Below, one piece after another: positions 25,801-34,215 of a stretch of 64,000 bases of DNA. Made by a program: the position numbers and the translations under genes. This DNA comes from Microbispora siamensis (GTDB taxonomy: Bacteria > Actinomycetota > Actinomycetes > Streptosporangiales > Streptosporangiaceae): contig NZ_BOOF01000053.1 in the NCBI RefSeq assembly GCF_016863095.1, positions 1 to 64,000 of the forward strand, in the 5' to 3' direction. A model generated the notes under the pieces. The model saw only the letters and a program-made list of their open reading frames with translations. It did no database searches and was not told the DNA's origin. The stretch's first letter is position 1; each line of letters starts with the position of its first letter.

Positions 25801-26792
25801 TCGGCCTGGTGAGCGGGGTGCCGGCGAGTGAACGCGTCCAGGTGGCGAAGCCGCAGCGACTCCTCCATCTGCGGGAAGGACGTGACCTCGCCTTCGGTGA
25901 TCACACCGGTCAGGCGCTCGAACGCGGCCAGCATCGAGGTCGGCCGGTTCGGCTCGTCGCCGAAGGTCGCCAGGATCTCCTCGAAGGCGTAGAAGGGCGT
26001 GTACGGAATCTCCACCGCGCCCCAATACTGGTCGGCCTCCTCCTGACTCATGCCGCGGGGGAACTTGTCGAACCGCCGCTTGGCCAGGCTCCGGCCCGCG
26101 TCGCACTTCTCCTTCTCGCCCATCTCCACGCGCATCGGCACGGGCAGGACGCGGATGTTGCGGTCTCCGTAGCGGTCGTCGATGTGCCGTGCCACCGACG
26201 AGGTGCCCTCGATGCCCTGGTCCGAGAGGGTGAAGCAGGCGACGAGCACATCGGGCAACTGCACGGTGCAGATCTCCGCGATGTCGCTCAGGCCGGTGCG
26301 GCTGTCGATGAGCGTGTAGTCGTAGCAGGCCTTCATGTCGTCGCGCAGCGCGTCGAAGAACTGCCCGCCGCCCTGTCGCTCGTAGAAGGTGTCCCAGTCG
26401 AACCCGGAGACGAGCGAGGAGTAGTCGCGGTTCTGCCGGCCCGCCGAGAGGAAGTCGAGCGTGCCCTCACCGGGGAAGTCGAAGTCGAGGGAGACGGCGT
26501 GCGGTTCGACTCGGGCGTACTCCCGGTGCCAGTCGCGTGGCCTCGCCGCCTGCTTCATCGCCGCCCACTGATAGGTGGTGATGAGGTCGATGACTCCGGA
26601 GGTGGTGGTCACCACCCCGCTGTCGAGAAAGGGGCGGAAGAACTTGTGCAGGCCGGGCGACTCCAGGTCCCAGTCGACGACGAGCACGCGCTTGCCTGCG
26701 CTCGCGAGGACCCACGCCGTGTTCGCCAGCGCCATCGTCCGCCCCGTACCGCCCTTGTACGAGTAGAAGGTGACGATCCGGCCCTCGCTCAT
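22899..26792 (-). CDS. fxsT: FxsT, multidomain ATPase/TIR/NB-ARC/TPR protein of the FxSxx-COOH system
   Basis: 1297 residues. Four parts are visible. (1) A MinD/ParA-like ATPase, residues 1-300, with deviant Walker [16 protein letters not shown] and [15 protein letters not shown]. (2) A TIR-like domain at about 330-450, starting [20 protein letters not shown]. (3) An NB-ARC/STAND ATPase at about 480-800, with P-loop GLGGVGKT (512-519) and LLIFDNAGD (587-595). (4) A TPR array to the end with repeating LA..LR..GE..SA and HP.TL units. This matches the TPR protein FxsT of FxSxx-COOH systems. NB-ARC/TPR proteins are signal-gated switches; the trigger here is unknown. It is last in the fxs run, four bases after fxsC. 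Confidence 0.87.
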   Translation of the reverse strand: MSEGRIVTFYSYKGGTGRTMALANTAWVLASAGKRVLVVDWDLESPGLHKFFRPFLDSGVVTTTSGVIDLITTYQWAAMKQAARPRDWHREYARVEPHAVSLDFDFPGEGTLDFLSAGRQNRDYSSLVSGFDWDTFYERQGGGQFFDALRDDMKACYDYTLIDSRTGLSDIAEICTVQLPDVLVACFTLSDQGIEGTSSVARHIDDRYGDRNIRVLPVPMRVEMGEKEKCDAGRSLAKRRFDKFPRGMSQEEADQYWGAVEIPYTPFYAFEEILATFGDEPNRPTSMLAAFERLTGVITEGEVTSFPQMEESLRLRHLDAFTRRHPAHQADVYLSYASEDRMWADWIAALLDRYGYRVKLRGVDTDEALELGGEGLRTVVVLSGAYIRASRGEEVWQRLTGPEASGRGEVVPLRVSESRFPSPFGDRALADLTRISEHAAAETVLRAFGRAEDGPALDTGGLGARFPGSEPAVWNVPARNAAFTGRGLVLDRLRDQLVGGSSAVVLPQALYGLGGVGKTQVALEYAHRFRADYDLVWWISSEDPERINSAFEELARQLRIPVADNIAEVVSAVREALRLGRPYGRWLLIFDNAGDPEDLRDFFPGGSSGHVMITSRNQAWSTVAAPLEVDVFSQEESLEHLGRRVPGLAAEDARRVAEALGNLPLAVEQAAAWLAETGLPAATLLEQLDTEAARVLSSLNQPADYPHPVAVTWNLSLTQLQESSPASVRLLQLCAFFAPEPISMQLLYSDEMVESLLPYDDTLREKLVLGRVIQEIGRFALAKVDQGNNTIQVHRLVQSVIRSQMPQEEQEKACHAVHRILVGARPRQGDVDDPENWIRYDLIWQHLQPSRATECTEEETRQLLTDRVRYLWKRGDFDSALALGERLANFWEEEFGQHDRQRLHLLFNVANVKRSQGKYEEARDLDMWVREQQLQVVGDRHPHTLLTAGGLAADLRGLGEYESSLEMDRVTYQRWKTLFGEDHPRTLASANNLALCYRLVGDAVSARDLDQDTLQRRTRVLGVNHPYTLFSAAHLARDLREIGLYRESVDLLRTTLQHYRESLGEAFVDTLRAAKSLAVSLRRAGEQQEAWELAKETEERYRQRYAGTPDALAATLELACCMSALGDKAGAHELAGRIVHIYRQTLGDNHPGTLIAMNNLAIYLRGSGELDRATAVAVATHDGLGANLGPDHPFTLSAAINLANCLGEEGRRDEAERLERRTLEALRAKLGDLHPDTLACEANLAVTLWSAGQVAQAERIRDRLLPVLGRVLGESHPTLGHLKEWRRINRDLEPQPF

Positions 26793-26796
26793 GTCG

Positions 26797-28011
26797 CTAC
26801 TCCTCCGGCCCGATAAGCCTGGGTCTGTCGACTCTCGCGCCCTCCGGCGGGTAGGCGGGGGCGTGCTTGAAGTACTGCTGTGTCGCCTTGTGCAACGCGT
26901 CGGGCAGCAAACTCCGGAAAGCCTCCAGGCTCGGCACCTCGGGTGCGGCCGCGGGCTCCGACAGCTTGTGCCCGAGCGCCTCCCTCAGGCAGCCCTTGAG
27001 CCGGGGCTCGTGCTCCACGGTCTCCGGGTCGTCCCGGTTCCACGGCACCATCACGGTGATCCACTGCCGCCCCGGCCGGTTCACCCCGCGCAGCGCCTCC
27101 TGACAGCCGGCCTGGGAGGTCGCCCAGGGATCGACCAGCATCACACCCGGCGCGTTCGGCGCCTCGGCCTCCAGCGTCCGGCCGTGGTCCTCCAGCGTGC
27201 CCACGTCGGGGAGGAAGCCGCGGGAACGGGCGACCTCGGCGGCGCAGTCGGCCAGGGGCCGCATGCCGTTGCGGCTGCGGTACGGGTCCCACTCGTACGC
27301 GGTGCGCCCGTAGTGGTAGGGATCCCGGCCGTCCGGAAGATGCCGCAGGTCGGGGGCGACGACGGTGACGGTCACCGGCCGCTCCGGCGTGTGGTCGGCG
27401 AACGCGCTCGGCACGGTGGTGTAGTCGCGGATCTTGCCGTACGGCATGGGCGAGGTCTCGGCCACCTCGATGATCCGCTGCGCGAGCCCCAGCGTCGCCG
27501 TCTGGTACTGGCTCCGGTACTTGCTGAGCTTCATGATTCCGTAGAAGCCCTCCTCGGCGTAGCGGGTGCCGAGGTCCGCGTGGTTGAACTGGATCGCCTG
27601 GGCCGCCCGGGGGAGAGTCATCGTGCGCATCGGGGCCCAGATGGCGGGCACGATCGCCGCGGGCCCGGTGTGCCCGGGAACCCGTTCCAGGAAGGCCGCC
27701 CACTCCTTCCCGCAGTGCTCGCTCTCGAAGTATCGAGGCGAATACAGGGGGACGAAAACCCGGCAACTAGAAAGGCGCTCAGAGAGCATTTGTGGCCAGT
27801 TGTCCCCGGTGCGTAATTCTCTGTCCATATATCCGGCCGCGCCGGGGGGCACTCTGGTCAGGTGCATGATGTGCTCGCAGAGCACCTTGAACAGCTTCTC
27901 CACCCATTGGTTGGGATCGCCGCCGTCCGCCGGATCGTACGGGGGAACGTGCGCGTAACTGAGGAAGAAGTACGGCCCTGGGGGTTGAGCGGGCGTGTGT
28001 GGATTCGCCAT
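26797..28011 (-). CDS. fxsC: FxsC, TIR-like protein of the FxSxx-COOH system
   Basis: 404 residues. The N-terminal half is TIR-like: [15 protein letters not shown] at residues 13-27, a D-N-W-P-Q-M-L segment, [20 protein letters not shown] and EWAAFLER. The C-terminal half (about 215-404) has the FxsC-type domain with [40 protein letters not shown] and [15 protein letters not shown]. Such proteins occur only with FxsA, FxsB and FxsT. Function has not been shown; a TIR fold suggests NAD handling or protein-protein signalling, but I see no clear catalytic Glu that would settle enzymatic activity. It sits 81 bases after fxsB and four before fxsT. Confidence 0.87.
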   Translation of the reverse strand: MANPHTPAQPPGPYFFLSYAHVPPYDPADGGDPNQWVEKLFKVLCEHIMHLTRVPPGAAGYMDRELRTGDNWPQMLSERLSSCRVFVPLYSPRYFESEHCGKEWAAFLERVPGHTGPAAIVPAIWAPMRTMTLPRAAQAIQFNHADLGTRYAEEGFYGIMKLSKYRSQYQTATLGLAQRIIEVAETSPMPYGKIRDYTTVPSAFADHTPERPVTVTVVAPDLRHLPDGRDPYHYGRTAYEWDPYRSRNGMRPLADCAAEVARSRGFLPDVGTLEDHGRTLEAEAPNAPGVMLVDPWATSQAGCQEALRGVNRPGRQWITVMVPWNRDDPETVEHEPRLKGCLREALGHKLSEPAAAPEVPSLEAFRSLLPDALHKATQQYFKHAPAYPPEGARVDRPRLIGPEE

Positions 28012-28092
28012 TCGCCTCCTTCCCGGATTTCACTATAGGAACGAGGTCTATGTCAGGAAAGTGCCGCTGCCGGGAAATACCGGGACGGCGGG

Positions 28093-30396
28093 TCAGCGCC
28101 GCAGGGCGGCGGACTCCGCGCGGTAGCGCTCCGCCAGCTCGGCCGCGGCCGCGGCCGCCTGCCCGGAGACCGGCTCGTCCAGCCACGGCTCCAGCGTCCG
28201 GCGTATGCCGGAGACGAAACGCGCGCCCAGAGGCGTGAGGCCTCCCGAGCCGTCAAGGTCGCCGATCGCCCGCGCCGTCTGCTCCCGCCACAGCGCGAAC
28301 TGCACCTCGCCGGGGCCGTCCTCGGAGCGGTGCCGCCGCACCCGCCAGAAGTCCGTGACCGCCAGATGCGCGTACACCCCCTGCAGCAGTGCCTCGAGAG
28401 GCCGCGGGCTCTCCCGCCGCCAGGGCGCGTAGTAGAGCCCGGTGTGCGTGGGATCGCACAGGTCGACCAGGTCGAGCACAGCGCCCAGCTTCACATGCTG
28501 GAACTCGTGGACCAGCAGCAGCGCGAGGGTGGCCGGATCGGCGGGAGGCGCGACGGCCACGGCCCCGAACGCGTTGCGGGCCGCCGAACTGGCGCTGCCG
28601 CCCCCTGCGGGCGGGTCGAGCGGCACCAGCGTGGTCAGCCCGGCACGCAGCCCGGAGGCGTACGCGGGGTGGTCCGACTCGATGAGGGCCCACGCCTCGG
28701 CGAACACGCGCTGCCACGCGGCCGCCTCCTCCTCGGTGAGCCGCCCGGCCACCGGGTGGCCGTGGCAGCGCCGATGGGGATCGGTGTCCTCCAGCACGAC
28801 GGACAGGCCCTCCGCGGTCAGCCGTCGCAGAGGGTGCCAGACCGCGCCGGGCAGGTCCTCGAGCGAGAATCGCCCTCCCTCGGCGACCAGCCGGGCCGTG
28901 GTGGCCGAGCCCGCCTCGAACGCTCCCAGGGTGGGCAGGTGGAACACGCCGTCCACCGCCGTGATCGCGATTTCGGCGACGGCGCCCGCCCGGACGGCCG
29001 CGGCGCCGGCGATGTTGGCGAGGTAGCCCGCGTCGCCGCCCTGGCGCAGGCACCGCACCGCCCACTCCCGCACGTACGGATGGTCGAGCACGGCGTCGAC
29101 GGCGTCGCGGTGCTCGTCGTCCAGGCGGGTGAGCAACTCCCATCCCGCCGTCGGGGTCTCGTGTGCGTTGACGCCGGCAAGCAGTGCCCGGCGCATCGTG
29201 CGCTGCGCCGCGGCCAGGCAGCGGACGTCCTCCTGGTCGCCGAAGCCCGCCGAAAGGGCGTCCATGGTGGCGGCGGGCACCGAGTGCGTGGGCATGGCGG
29301 TTCTCCGCCGGATGTACGTGATGAGCTTGAAGAGGTCGGCGCTGTAGACGCTGGGGTTCGCGAAGCCCGACCCGGTCCGGTACCGGTGCGCGTACAGGCC
29401 GCCGCCGCAACTGTCCACCACAGGACAGGCCCGGCAGGTCGCGCACAGCCCGCCGAGGCCCTGCTGCCGGGCGAGCACGCCGGTGTGCCGCGCGACGGCG
29501 TCGAGGTCATGGTGGAAGACTTCGAGCCCCGTGGCCGGCGCGCCCTCGTAGGCGACCTTGAGCGAGTCGGCCTGCTCGTAGGTCCCGTCGGTCTCGATGA
29601 CGACCAGGTCGGCCGGTTCGAGTCCGAGTGACTCGGTGAGGCTCGGGGCGCCGCGGCTGGTGCGCAGGATCGACTCGAACATGCGCACGGGCACGACACG
29701 GCCCTCGGCCGACCAGATTTCGAAGATCTCGATCAGCCAGTCCGCGTAGGCCGTCGGAGTCGGCCGCGAGGGAGGGGAGTCCCACGTCGCATGCGGGAGC
29801 AGGAAATCGACGCGCGGCGGCTCCAGGGCGGCGAGCGCCCGGTAGACGGCCCCGGGGTCGTTGGCGACGTCGATCGTGCACAGCAACCCCGCGTACAGCT
29901 GAGGACGGCGCCGTAGCCGCTCCACGGCCCGGATGACGCGATCGTAGCTGCTGCGGCCGTCGGCGTAGCGCCGGTGCCGGTCGTTGGCCGCCCGGTCGCC
30001 GTCCAGTGAGACCCCGACCCTGACGTCGTGTTCCTCGAACAGGTCGAGGAAGCGCTCGTCGAGAAGCACGCCGTTGGTGTGGACCCGCAGGTCCAGCGCG
30101 CACAGCCCACCGAGGCCGCCGCGCAGTTCGGCGATGAGGCGCCCGAGCCGGCCGTGACCGGCCAGCAGGGGCTCGCCACCGTGCAGCACGACGTGCACCT
30201 GGGCGAGCCCGTGGCTTTTGACATGCTCGGCGATGCGGGTGACGGCCCACGCCGCGGTCTCGTCCGACATGACGGCAGGCCGGCTCCGCCATGACTGGTC
30301 GGCGTGCTCGTACACGTAGCAGTGGTCGCAGGCCAGGTCGCACCGGCTGTGCACCTTGAGCACGAACTGCCGGAACGGCACCGAGGGTCGATTCAC
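28093..30396 (-). CDS. fxsB: FxsB, radical SAM/SPASM peptide maturase fused to an HEXXH domain
   Basis: 767 residues. Radical SAM domain with 4Fe-4S motif C19-x3-C23-x2-C26 (RCDLACDHCYVYEH), HGGEPLL near 72-78 and VHTNGVLLDE near 105-114. SPASM-type cysteines at 318, 321, 324 and 330 (CATCRACPVVDSCGGG) bind auxiliary clusters. The C-terminal ~400 residues form a separate domain with HEFQH at 630-634, the putative metal-binding HEXXH motif. FxsB enzymes are known to form a cyclophane between the Phe ring and the Ser beta-carbon of the FxS motif in the precursor. The role of the HEXXH part is unknown (hydrolase or second modification). It begins 11 bases after fxsA, so precursor and enzyme are coupled. 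Confidence 0.92.
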   Translation of the reverse strand: MNRPSVPFRQFVLKVHSRCDLACDHCYVYEHADQSWRSRPAVMSDETAAWAVTRIAEHVKSHGLAQVHVVLHGGEPLLAGHGRLGRLIAELRGGLGGLCALDLRVHTNGVLLDERFLDLFEEHDVRVGVSLDGDRAANDRHRRYADGRSSYDRVIRAVERLRRRPQLYAGLLCTIDVANDPGAVYRALAALEPPRVDFLLPHATWDSPPSRPTPTAYADWLIEIFEIWSAEGRVVPVRMFESILRTSRGAPSLTESLGLEPADLVVIETDGTYEQADSLKVAYEGAPATGLEVFHHDLDAVARHTGVLARQQGLGGLCATCRACPVVDSCGGGLYAHRYRTGSGFANPSVYSADLFKLITYIRRRTAMPTHSVPAATMDALSAGFGDQEDVRCLAAAQRTMRRALLAGVNAHETPTAGWELLTRLDDEHRDAVDAVLDHPYVREWAVRCLRQGGDAGYLANIAGAAAVRAGAVAEIAITAVDGVFHLPTLGAFEAGSATTARLVAEGGRFSLEDLPGAVWHPLRRLTAEGLSVVLEDTDPHRRCHGHPVAGRLTEEEAAAWQRVFAEAWALIESDHPAYASGLRAGLTTLVPLDPPAGGGSASSAARNAFGAVAVAPPADPATLALLLVHEFQHVKLGAVLDLVDLCDPTHTGLYYAPWRRESPRPLEALLQGVYAHLAVTDFWRVRRHRSEDGPGEVQFALWREQTARAIGDLDGSGGLTPLGARFVSGIRRTLEPWLDEPVSGQAAAAAAELAERYRAESAALRR

Positions 30397-30407
30397 CGCG
30401 AGGAAGG

Positions 30408-30578
30408 TCAGATCGACGAGTTGAAGCGCGCGACGGGCACGCGTTCGACCAGGGTCTCCGGAAGGACCCTCCGGATAATGCCCTCGCGGTCGATGTCGGA
30501 GACATGGGAGAGTGGAATGTCTCGAAGGTCCGTCACATTTGATGGGACCTCGGACTGCTTCTCATCGGTAATGTTCAT
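30408..30578 (-). CDS. fxsA: FxsA, FxSxx-COOH precursor peptide
   Basis: 56 residues from ATG 30578, with GGTGGAG just upstream; a TTG four codons earlier is an alternative. The peptide starts MNITDEKQSEVPSNVTDLRD and ends VERVPVARFNSSI, giving the FxSxx C-terminus as F52-N53-S54-S55-I56. The first ~45 residues are the acidic, helical leader that FxsB recognises. The maturase is expected to link Phe52 to Ser54. No other Cys or aromatic residue lies near the C-terminus, so a single crosslink is likely. It is followed by fxsB after 11 bases. The 159-base spacer upstream to the SLATT gene is less G/C-rich and probably holds the fxs promoter. Confidence 0.9.
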   Translation of the reverse strand: MNITDEKQSEVPSNVTDLRDIPLSHVSDIDREGIIRRVLPETLVERVPVARFNSSI

Positions 30579-30737
30579 TAGCTCCACCAATGCGAACGTG
30601 CAATCGAATAACGATGCAAGGGACGGTAGGCGGCTAACGCTACCGCACCCGCCAGCCTGGCGCTCCTTCCTAAGGGTCAGGACTGCGGGCCGATTCGGTT
30701 GGCCGGTACCAAAAATCCCCTAATTGCCACTGATGTA

Positions 30738-31676
30738 CTAATCGCTCGACAAGGCATGGGACGCCGACCAGAGCATGTGCTCACGGGCTATCGCCTCTTC
30801 CGCCTCGTCCACGAAATGGGCCCATTCCGCTTCCGTGGACGGCCAGTCCGCGCGGACGACGATGTGCCCGAGTTCCAGCGCGGCGACGGCGTAGGCGCTC
30901 GCGATCTGCTGGTGCTGACGCGTCTGCAACCACGCCACGCCCGCGGCCGCGACTCCGCCCAGCATGCCGGGCAGGTCGATGTCCGGGCCGTCTCCGCCCA
31001 GTGCGGCCTTCACGGCGGCGGTGACCAGTCCCAGCGCCTCCGCCGCGGCCACCAGGAGCAGCCATTTGGCGGCCCGGCGCTGGTTGTCGAGGGCCTTGGC
31101 GGTGTACCAGGCGCGCTGTTCGTTGAGCCGGCCGGTGACGTAGTGGCGTCGGCGTTCCTCCAGAGTCAGCGCCCTGACCGCGCGCATGCCCTCGGTGACC
31201 TGCGAGTCGCCGTCGAATACCGAGACCGGGCCGATGGTCTGCAGGTCGGAGGTGATCTCGCTGAAGCGGCGCAGCAGGAGCCCGTCGGCCGTGTGGCCGT
31301 CCGCGTCCGCCCCGGCGCCTCCGGCGTGGTGGCCCGCGAGGGTACCGATGCCGAACGGCTCGCCTCCCACCAGGTAGCGCCACGCCAGCGTCTTGGCGGA
31401 CTCCGCGGCGGCCCGCGCCTCGTACCAGCGCCGGTCGGGGCGGGCGGTCAGCAGGTAGACCTCGGTGACGAGGGCCACCCCCATCGCCCCCGCGGCGATC
31501 GTCGCCGTCAGGTCCAGCCGTCCGACGACGAGACTGAACGATCCGCAGACGGCGGCCGTGACCAGGGACGACAGGCGGACGGAGGTCGCTGTCAGCAGCC
31601 TGCGCTGGTTCGCGACGGCGGTGCGGTCGGCGGCGCGGTACAGGGCGGGGAACTCTGACTCCGGTAGCACCTCCAC
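30738..31676 (-). CDS. SLATT-family (DUF4231) membrane protein with two 2-TM units
   Basis: 312 residues. Two SLATT units in one chain: the first has membrane segments at ~33-51 and ~55-76, the second at ~204-226 and ~237-251. Between them are conserved cytosolic helices with DRRWYEARAAAESAKTLAWR, YLVGGEPFG and YVTGRLNEQRAWYTAKALDN, and after the last segment HQQIASAYAVAALELGHI. This matches the DUF4231 layout (SLATT_3 plus SLATT_1). Aravind and colleagues predicted SLATT proteins to be pore-forming or membrane-perturbing effectors controlled by nucleotide sensors. The upstream SLOG gene, 21 bases away, fits that pairing. GTG start at 31676. Confidence 0.83.
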   Translation of the reverse strand: MEVLPESEFPALYRAADRTAVANQRRLLTATSVRLSSLVTAAVCGSFSLVVGRLDLTATIAAGAMGVALVTEVYLLTARPDRRWYEARAAAESAKTLAWRYLVGGEPFGIGTLAGHHAGGAGADADGHTADGLLLRRFSEITSDLQTIGPVSVFDGDSQVTEGMRAVRALTLEERRRHYVTGRLNEQRAWYTAKALDNQRRAAKWLLLVAAAEALGLVTAAVKAALGGDGPDIDLPGMLGGVAAAGVAWLQTRQHQQIASAYAVAALELGHIVVRADWPSTEAEWAHFVDEAEEAIAREHMLWSASHALSSD

Positions 31677-31697
31677 CTTTCGAGGTGAGCCGATGCC

Positions 31698-32189
31698 TCA
31701 GACCGTGTCAACCCTCGTCGCTCCCGAGGGCCAGATGACGCGCACAGGCACTCGCCGGCGCGCCGCCGCCGTGACCGCTTCCGCCGTCCCCCCCGACCCC
31801 CGCGCCGGAAGCCCGTCCCACACGGCGACGAGCAGATCGGCCGTCTCGATCAGCAGTTCGTTCGCGGCGGCGTACGCCTCGGGTGAAGCGCGCTCGAACG
31901 GCAGCCTGCGGACCTCGCTCGCCTCGGCCAGCAACGCGCGGAAGGCGCCCTCGCCGTACTCGCGGGCGGGCACGACGGCCTCCAGAACGCCGCCGAGGTC
32001 GAGGACCGCGGCGGCGAAGATCTGGTCCGCCCCGAGGGCGAGGCACGAGATGCCGACCACGTGGGGGGCGTACGCCCGCAGGAACCTCCGGACCTCCGCG
32101 TCCACGAGCGACTGGGTCTCGGGATCGAGGTCCCGGTGCCCCGTGACGGCGATCCGGACGGGAGGCCGGAGGGTCCTGTCACTGCTCAC
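31698..32189 (-). CDS. SLOG-superfamily predicted nucleotide sensor
   Basis: 163 residues from a GTG at 32189. Rossmannoid SLOG fold: VRIAVTGHRDL (residues 11-21), SCLALGADQIFAAAVLDLGG, VVPAREYGEGAFRALLAEAS, then DLLVAVWDGLPARGSGGTAE (118-137), the glycine-rich ligand loop, and VRVIWPSGA. SLOG domains bind or process nucleotides and are coupled to SLATT effectors in conflict and stress systems. No SMODS/CD-NTase nucleotide synthase lies in the window, so the ligand would come from elsewhere or be a host metabolite such as an ADP-ribose derivative. It starts nine bases after the P450 stop, suggesting shared transcription. Confidence 0.78.
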   Translation of the reverse strand: MSSDRTLRPPVRIAVTGHRDLDPETQSLVDAEVRRFLRAYAPHVVGISCLALGADQIFAAAVLDLGGVLEAVVPAREYGEGAFRALLAEASEVRRLPFERASPEAYAAANELLIETADLLVAVWDGLPARGSGGTAEAVTAAARRRVPVRVIWPSGATRVDTV

Positions 32190-32198
32190 GAAGGAAGA

Positions 32199-33461
32199 CT
32201 ACGCACCCAGGCGTACGGGAAGGCGGGCGAGACGCCAGGAGAACGGGAGGAACTGCCGGTCGAGATCCTCGGGCGCCACGGCCAGTCCGAGCCGGGGATG
32301 GCGGCGCAGCAGCGCGCCGAAGGCGACCTCGCCCTCCTGCCGGGCCAGCGCCGCGCCCAGGCAGTAGTGCAGGCCGTGGCCGAAGCCGACGTGGACCTCC
32401 TTGTGCCCGTCGGGCTCGCGGGTGATGTCCAGACGGTGGGGGTCGTCGAAGCGCCGGGGGTCGTAGTTGGCGGAGACCAGCACCGCCATCACCGGCTCGC
32501 CCCGGCGCACGGTCATGCCGTCCATCTCGACGTCCTCGGCGGCGTACCGGATCCGGGTGCCCTGGACGGGCCCGCACCAGCGCATCAGCTCGTGCACGGC
32601 GCGCGGCAGCAGTCCCGGGTCGGCCCGCAGCGCGGCGAGCTGGTCCGGGTGGGTCAGCAGGGCGGCGGTGCCGTTGCCGATCAGGTGGGCGGTGGTCTCG
32701 TGCCCGGCGAGGACGAGCGTGAGGACCATGGTGACCATCTCGGTGTCGGTCAGCCGGTCGCCGTCCTCGTCGTGCGCGCGGATCAGACCGGTCAGCAGGT
32801 CGCCGCCCGGTTCGGACCGGCGGCGGGCGATGAGCTCCCGGATGTAGGTCACCATGTGCCGCAGCGGCTCGGCCATCGCTCCCGGTTCGAGCGAGACCAG
32901 GCTCCTGCCCCACTCCCGCCACAGAGGCCGGTCCTCCTCGGGGATGCCGACCAGCTCGCAGATGACGGTGATCGGCAGGGGATAGGCGAAGTGCTCGATC
33001 AGGTCGGCGACGCCGTCCTCGGCGTGGCCGGGCAGCCGGTCGAGGAGGTCCTCGGCGATCTCCTCGACCCGGGGCCGCAGCTCCGCCACCCGGCGGGCGG
33101 TGAAGGCCCGCGAGACCAGCCTGCGCAGCCGGAGGTGGTCGTCGCCGTCGGAGTCGAGGACGCTGTCCAGGATGTACACGGCGTACTCGCGGGGGATACC
33201 GCGGGCCTCGATGAGCTGCTCGCGGATGTTGTGCACGTCCGCACCCGGCACGTTGGCCGGGTTGTTGACGAACCGGCGGTCGCCCAGCACGGTCTTGACG
33301 TCGTCGTACCGCGTGACGAGCCAGACCGGGGAGTCCAGGCCGGGGAAGGAGCCGCGCACCATCGGGGCCTGCTCCCGCAGGTGCGAGTAGCCCCCGAACG
33401 GATCGCGCACCAGGTCCGCGTCGAACAGGTTGACGGGTCCCGCCGTGCTGGAAGTGCTCAT
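32199..33461 (-). CDS. Cytochrome P450
   Basis: 420-residue class I bacterial P450, soluble, needing external ferredoxin. Motifs: I-helix LVLAGHETTAHLIGNG with acid/alcohol pair, K-helix HELMRW (E-x-x-R), and heme-binding FGHGLHYCLGAALARQEG with the axial Cys. The N-terminal half has HLRLRRLVSRAFTARRVAEL. The type suits steroid, terpene or peptide oxidation in actinomycetes; no ferredoxin gene is adjacent. It lies 16 bases after a TetR gene and nine before the SLOG gene, all on the minus strand, so it may belong with the SLOG-SLATT-Fxs run or with the TetR gene alone. Substrate unknown. Confidence 0.93.
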   Translation of the reverse strand: MSTSSTAGPVNLFDADLVRDPFGGYSHLREQAPMVRGSFPGLDSPVWLVTRYDDVKTVLGDRRFVNNPANVPGADVHNIREQLIEARGIPREYAVYILDSVLDSDGDDHLRLRRLVSRAFTARRVAELRPRVEEIAEDLLDRLPGHAEDGVADLIEHFAYPLPITVICELVGIPEEDRPLWREWGRSLVSLEPGAMAEPLRHMVTYIRELIARRRSEPGGDLLTGLIRAHDEDGDRLTDTEMVTMVLTLVLAGHETTAHLIGNGTAALLTHPDQLAALRADPGLLPRAVHELMRWCGPVQGTRIRYAAEDVEMDGMTVRRGEPVMAVLVSANYDPRRFDDPHRLDITREPDGHKEVHVGFGHGLHYCLGAALARQEGEVAFGALLRRHPRLGLAVAPEDLDRQFLPFSWRLARLPVRLGA

Positions 33462-33477
33462 TGCCTACCTCCACGTG

Positions 33478-34215
33478 TCAGGTGCGTCTGTGCCGGTGGA
33501 TCTCCTCATTCAGCCGGTCCAGCAGGCGCTGGTAGATCTCGTTCACTCGCGGCGCCGCCGCCCGGACGCTCTCGGGCCGCCCCGGGAGCTCGAAGGCCGA
33601 GCGGACGACATGGGCGATCATGTCCGCGTTGTCCGCCAGGGCGGGCACGGTGGACGGCGACAGAGGCTCGATCGTGACGAAGCCGGTCAGGATCGACTCG
33701 TACGCGTGGACCTGGAGGGCCGGGGACTGCTCGGTGCGGACCAGACCGTGCTCGCGCAGCACCTCGACGTGCGCCCGGAGCGTGCGGTCGCGCACGTCGA
33801 GCAGGTCCGGCAGGTTCTCGGCGGCGCTCCTGCTCAGCGTGCCGAGGGTGTCGCCGTCGCCGAGGAGCGTCGCCCGGAAGATCGGCTCCTCGTGCATCCA
33901 CAGGTACGTCGACCTGGCCACGCTGCTGAGCAGGACCGCGGAGGGGTCGGCGCGGACGCCGGCGGCGAACCGCTCGATGATCCGGGTCTCGGCCCGTATC
34001 AGCACCGCGAGGAAGAGCAGGTCCTTCGTGCTGAAGTGCAGGTAGACGGTACCCTTGCCGACGCCCGCCCGCCGGGCCACGTCCTCGACCGTGATGCGCG
34101 GGTAGCCCCAGGCCACCAGGAGTTCGCCCGCGGCGTCCAGGATGCGCTCGGCCCGCCGCTCGCGCTCGCGCCAGGGGGAGGCCGGGCCCGCCGGCCGGGA
34201 GTCGAGGTCCGTCAC
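33478..34215 (-). CDS. TetR/AcrR family regulator beside the P450
   Basis: 245 residues from a GTG at 34215, chosen because GGAGGGGGG stands just before it; the open frame extends 32 codons further without similarity. Helix-turn-helix at about residues 20-70: RAERILDAAGELLVAWGYPR, TVEDVARRAGVGKGTVYLHF, STKDLLFLAVLIRAE. The ligand domain is helical with YLWMHEEPIFRATLLGDGDT. It precedes the P450 by 16 bases and probably controls this transcript. No clean palindrome was found in its 136-bp upstream region, so its operator is undefined. Confidence 0.88.
   Translation of the reverse strand: MTDLDSRPAGPASPWRERERRAERILDAAGELLVAWGYPRITVEDVARRAGVGKGTVYLHFSTKDLLFLAVLIRAETRIIERFAAGVRADPSAVLLSSVARSTYLWMHEEPIFRATLLGDGDTLGTLSRSAAENLPDLLDVRDRTLRAHVEVLREHGLVRTEQSPALQVHAYESILTGFVTIEPLSPSTVPALADNADMIAHVVRSAFELPGRPESVRAAAPRVNEIYQRLLDRLNEEIHRHRRT

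Noticed and set aside
30591-30737. Hairpin-like CGGTAG...CTACCG and TGCAATCG...CGATGCA repeats in the fxsA upstream spacer.
   Set aside because: Arms are short or imperfect and no promoter consensus fits well. Mentioned only as the likely site of the fxs promoter.
26797-32189. Considered a retron, CBASS or Thoeris system because of TIR-like and SLATT proteins.
   Set aside because: No reverse transcriptase, CD-NTase or ThsA-like SLOG-NADase was found. The radical SAM maturase and FNSSI peptide identify the FxSxx-COOH system instead.
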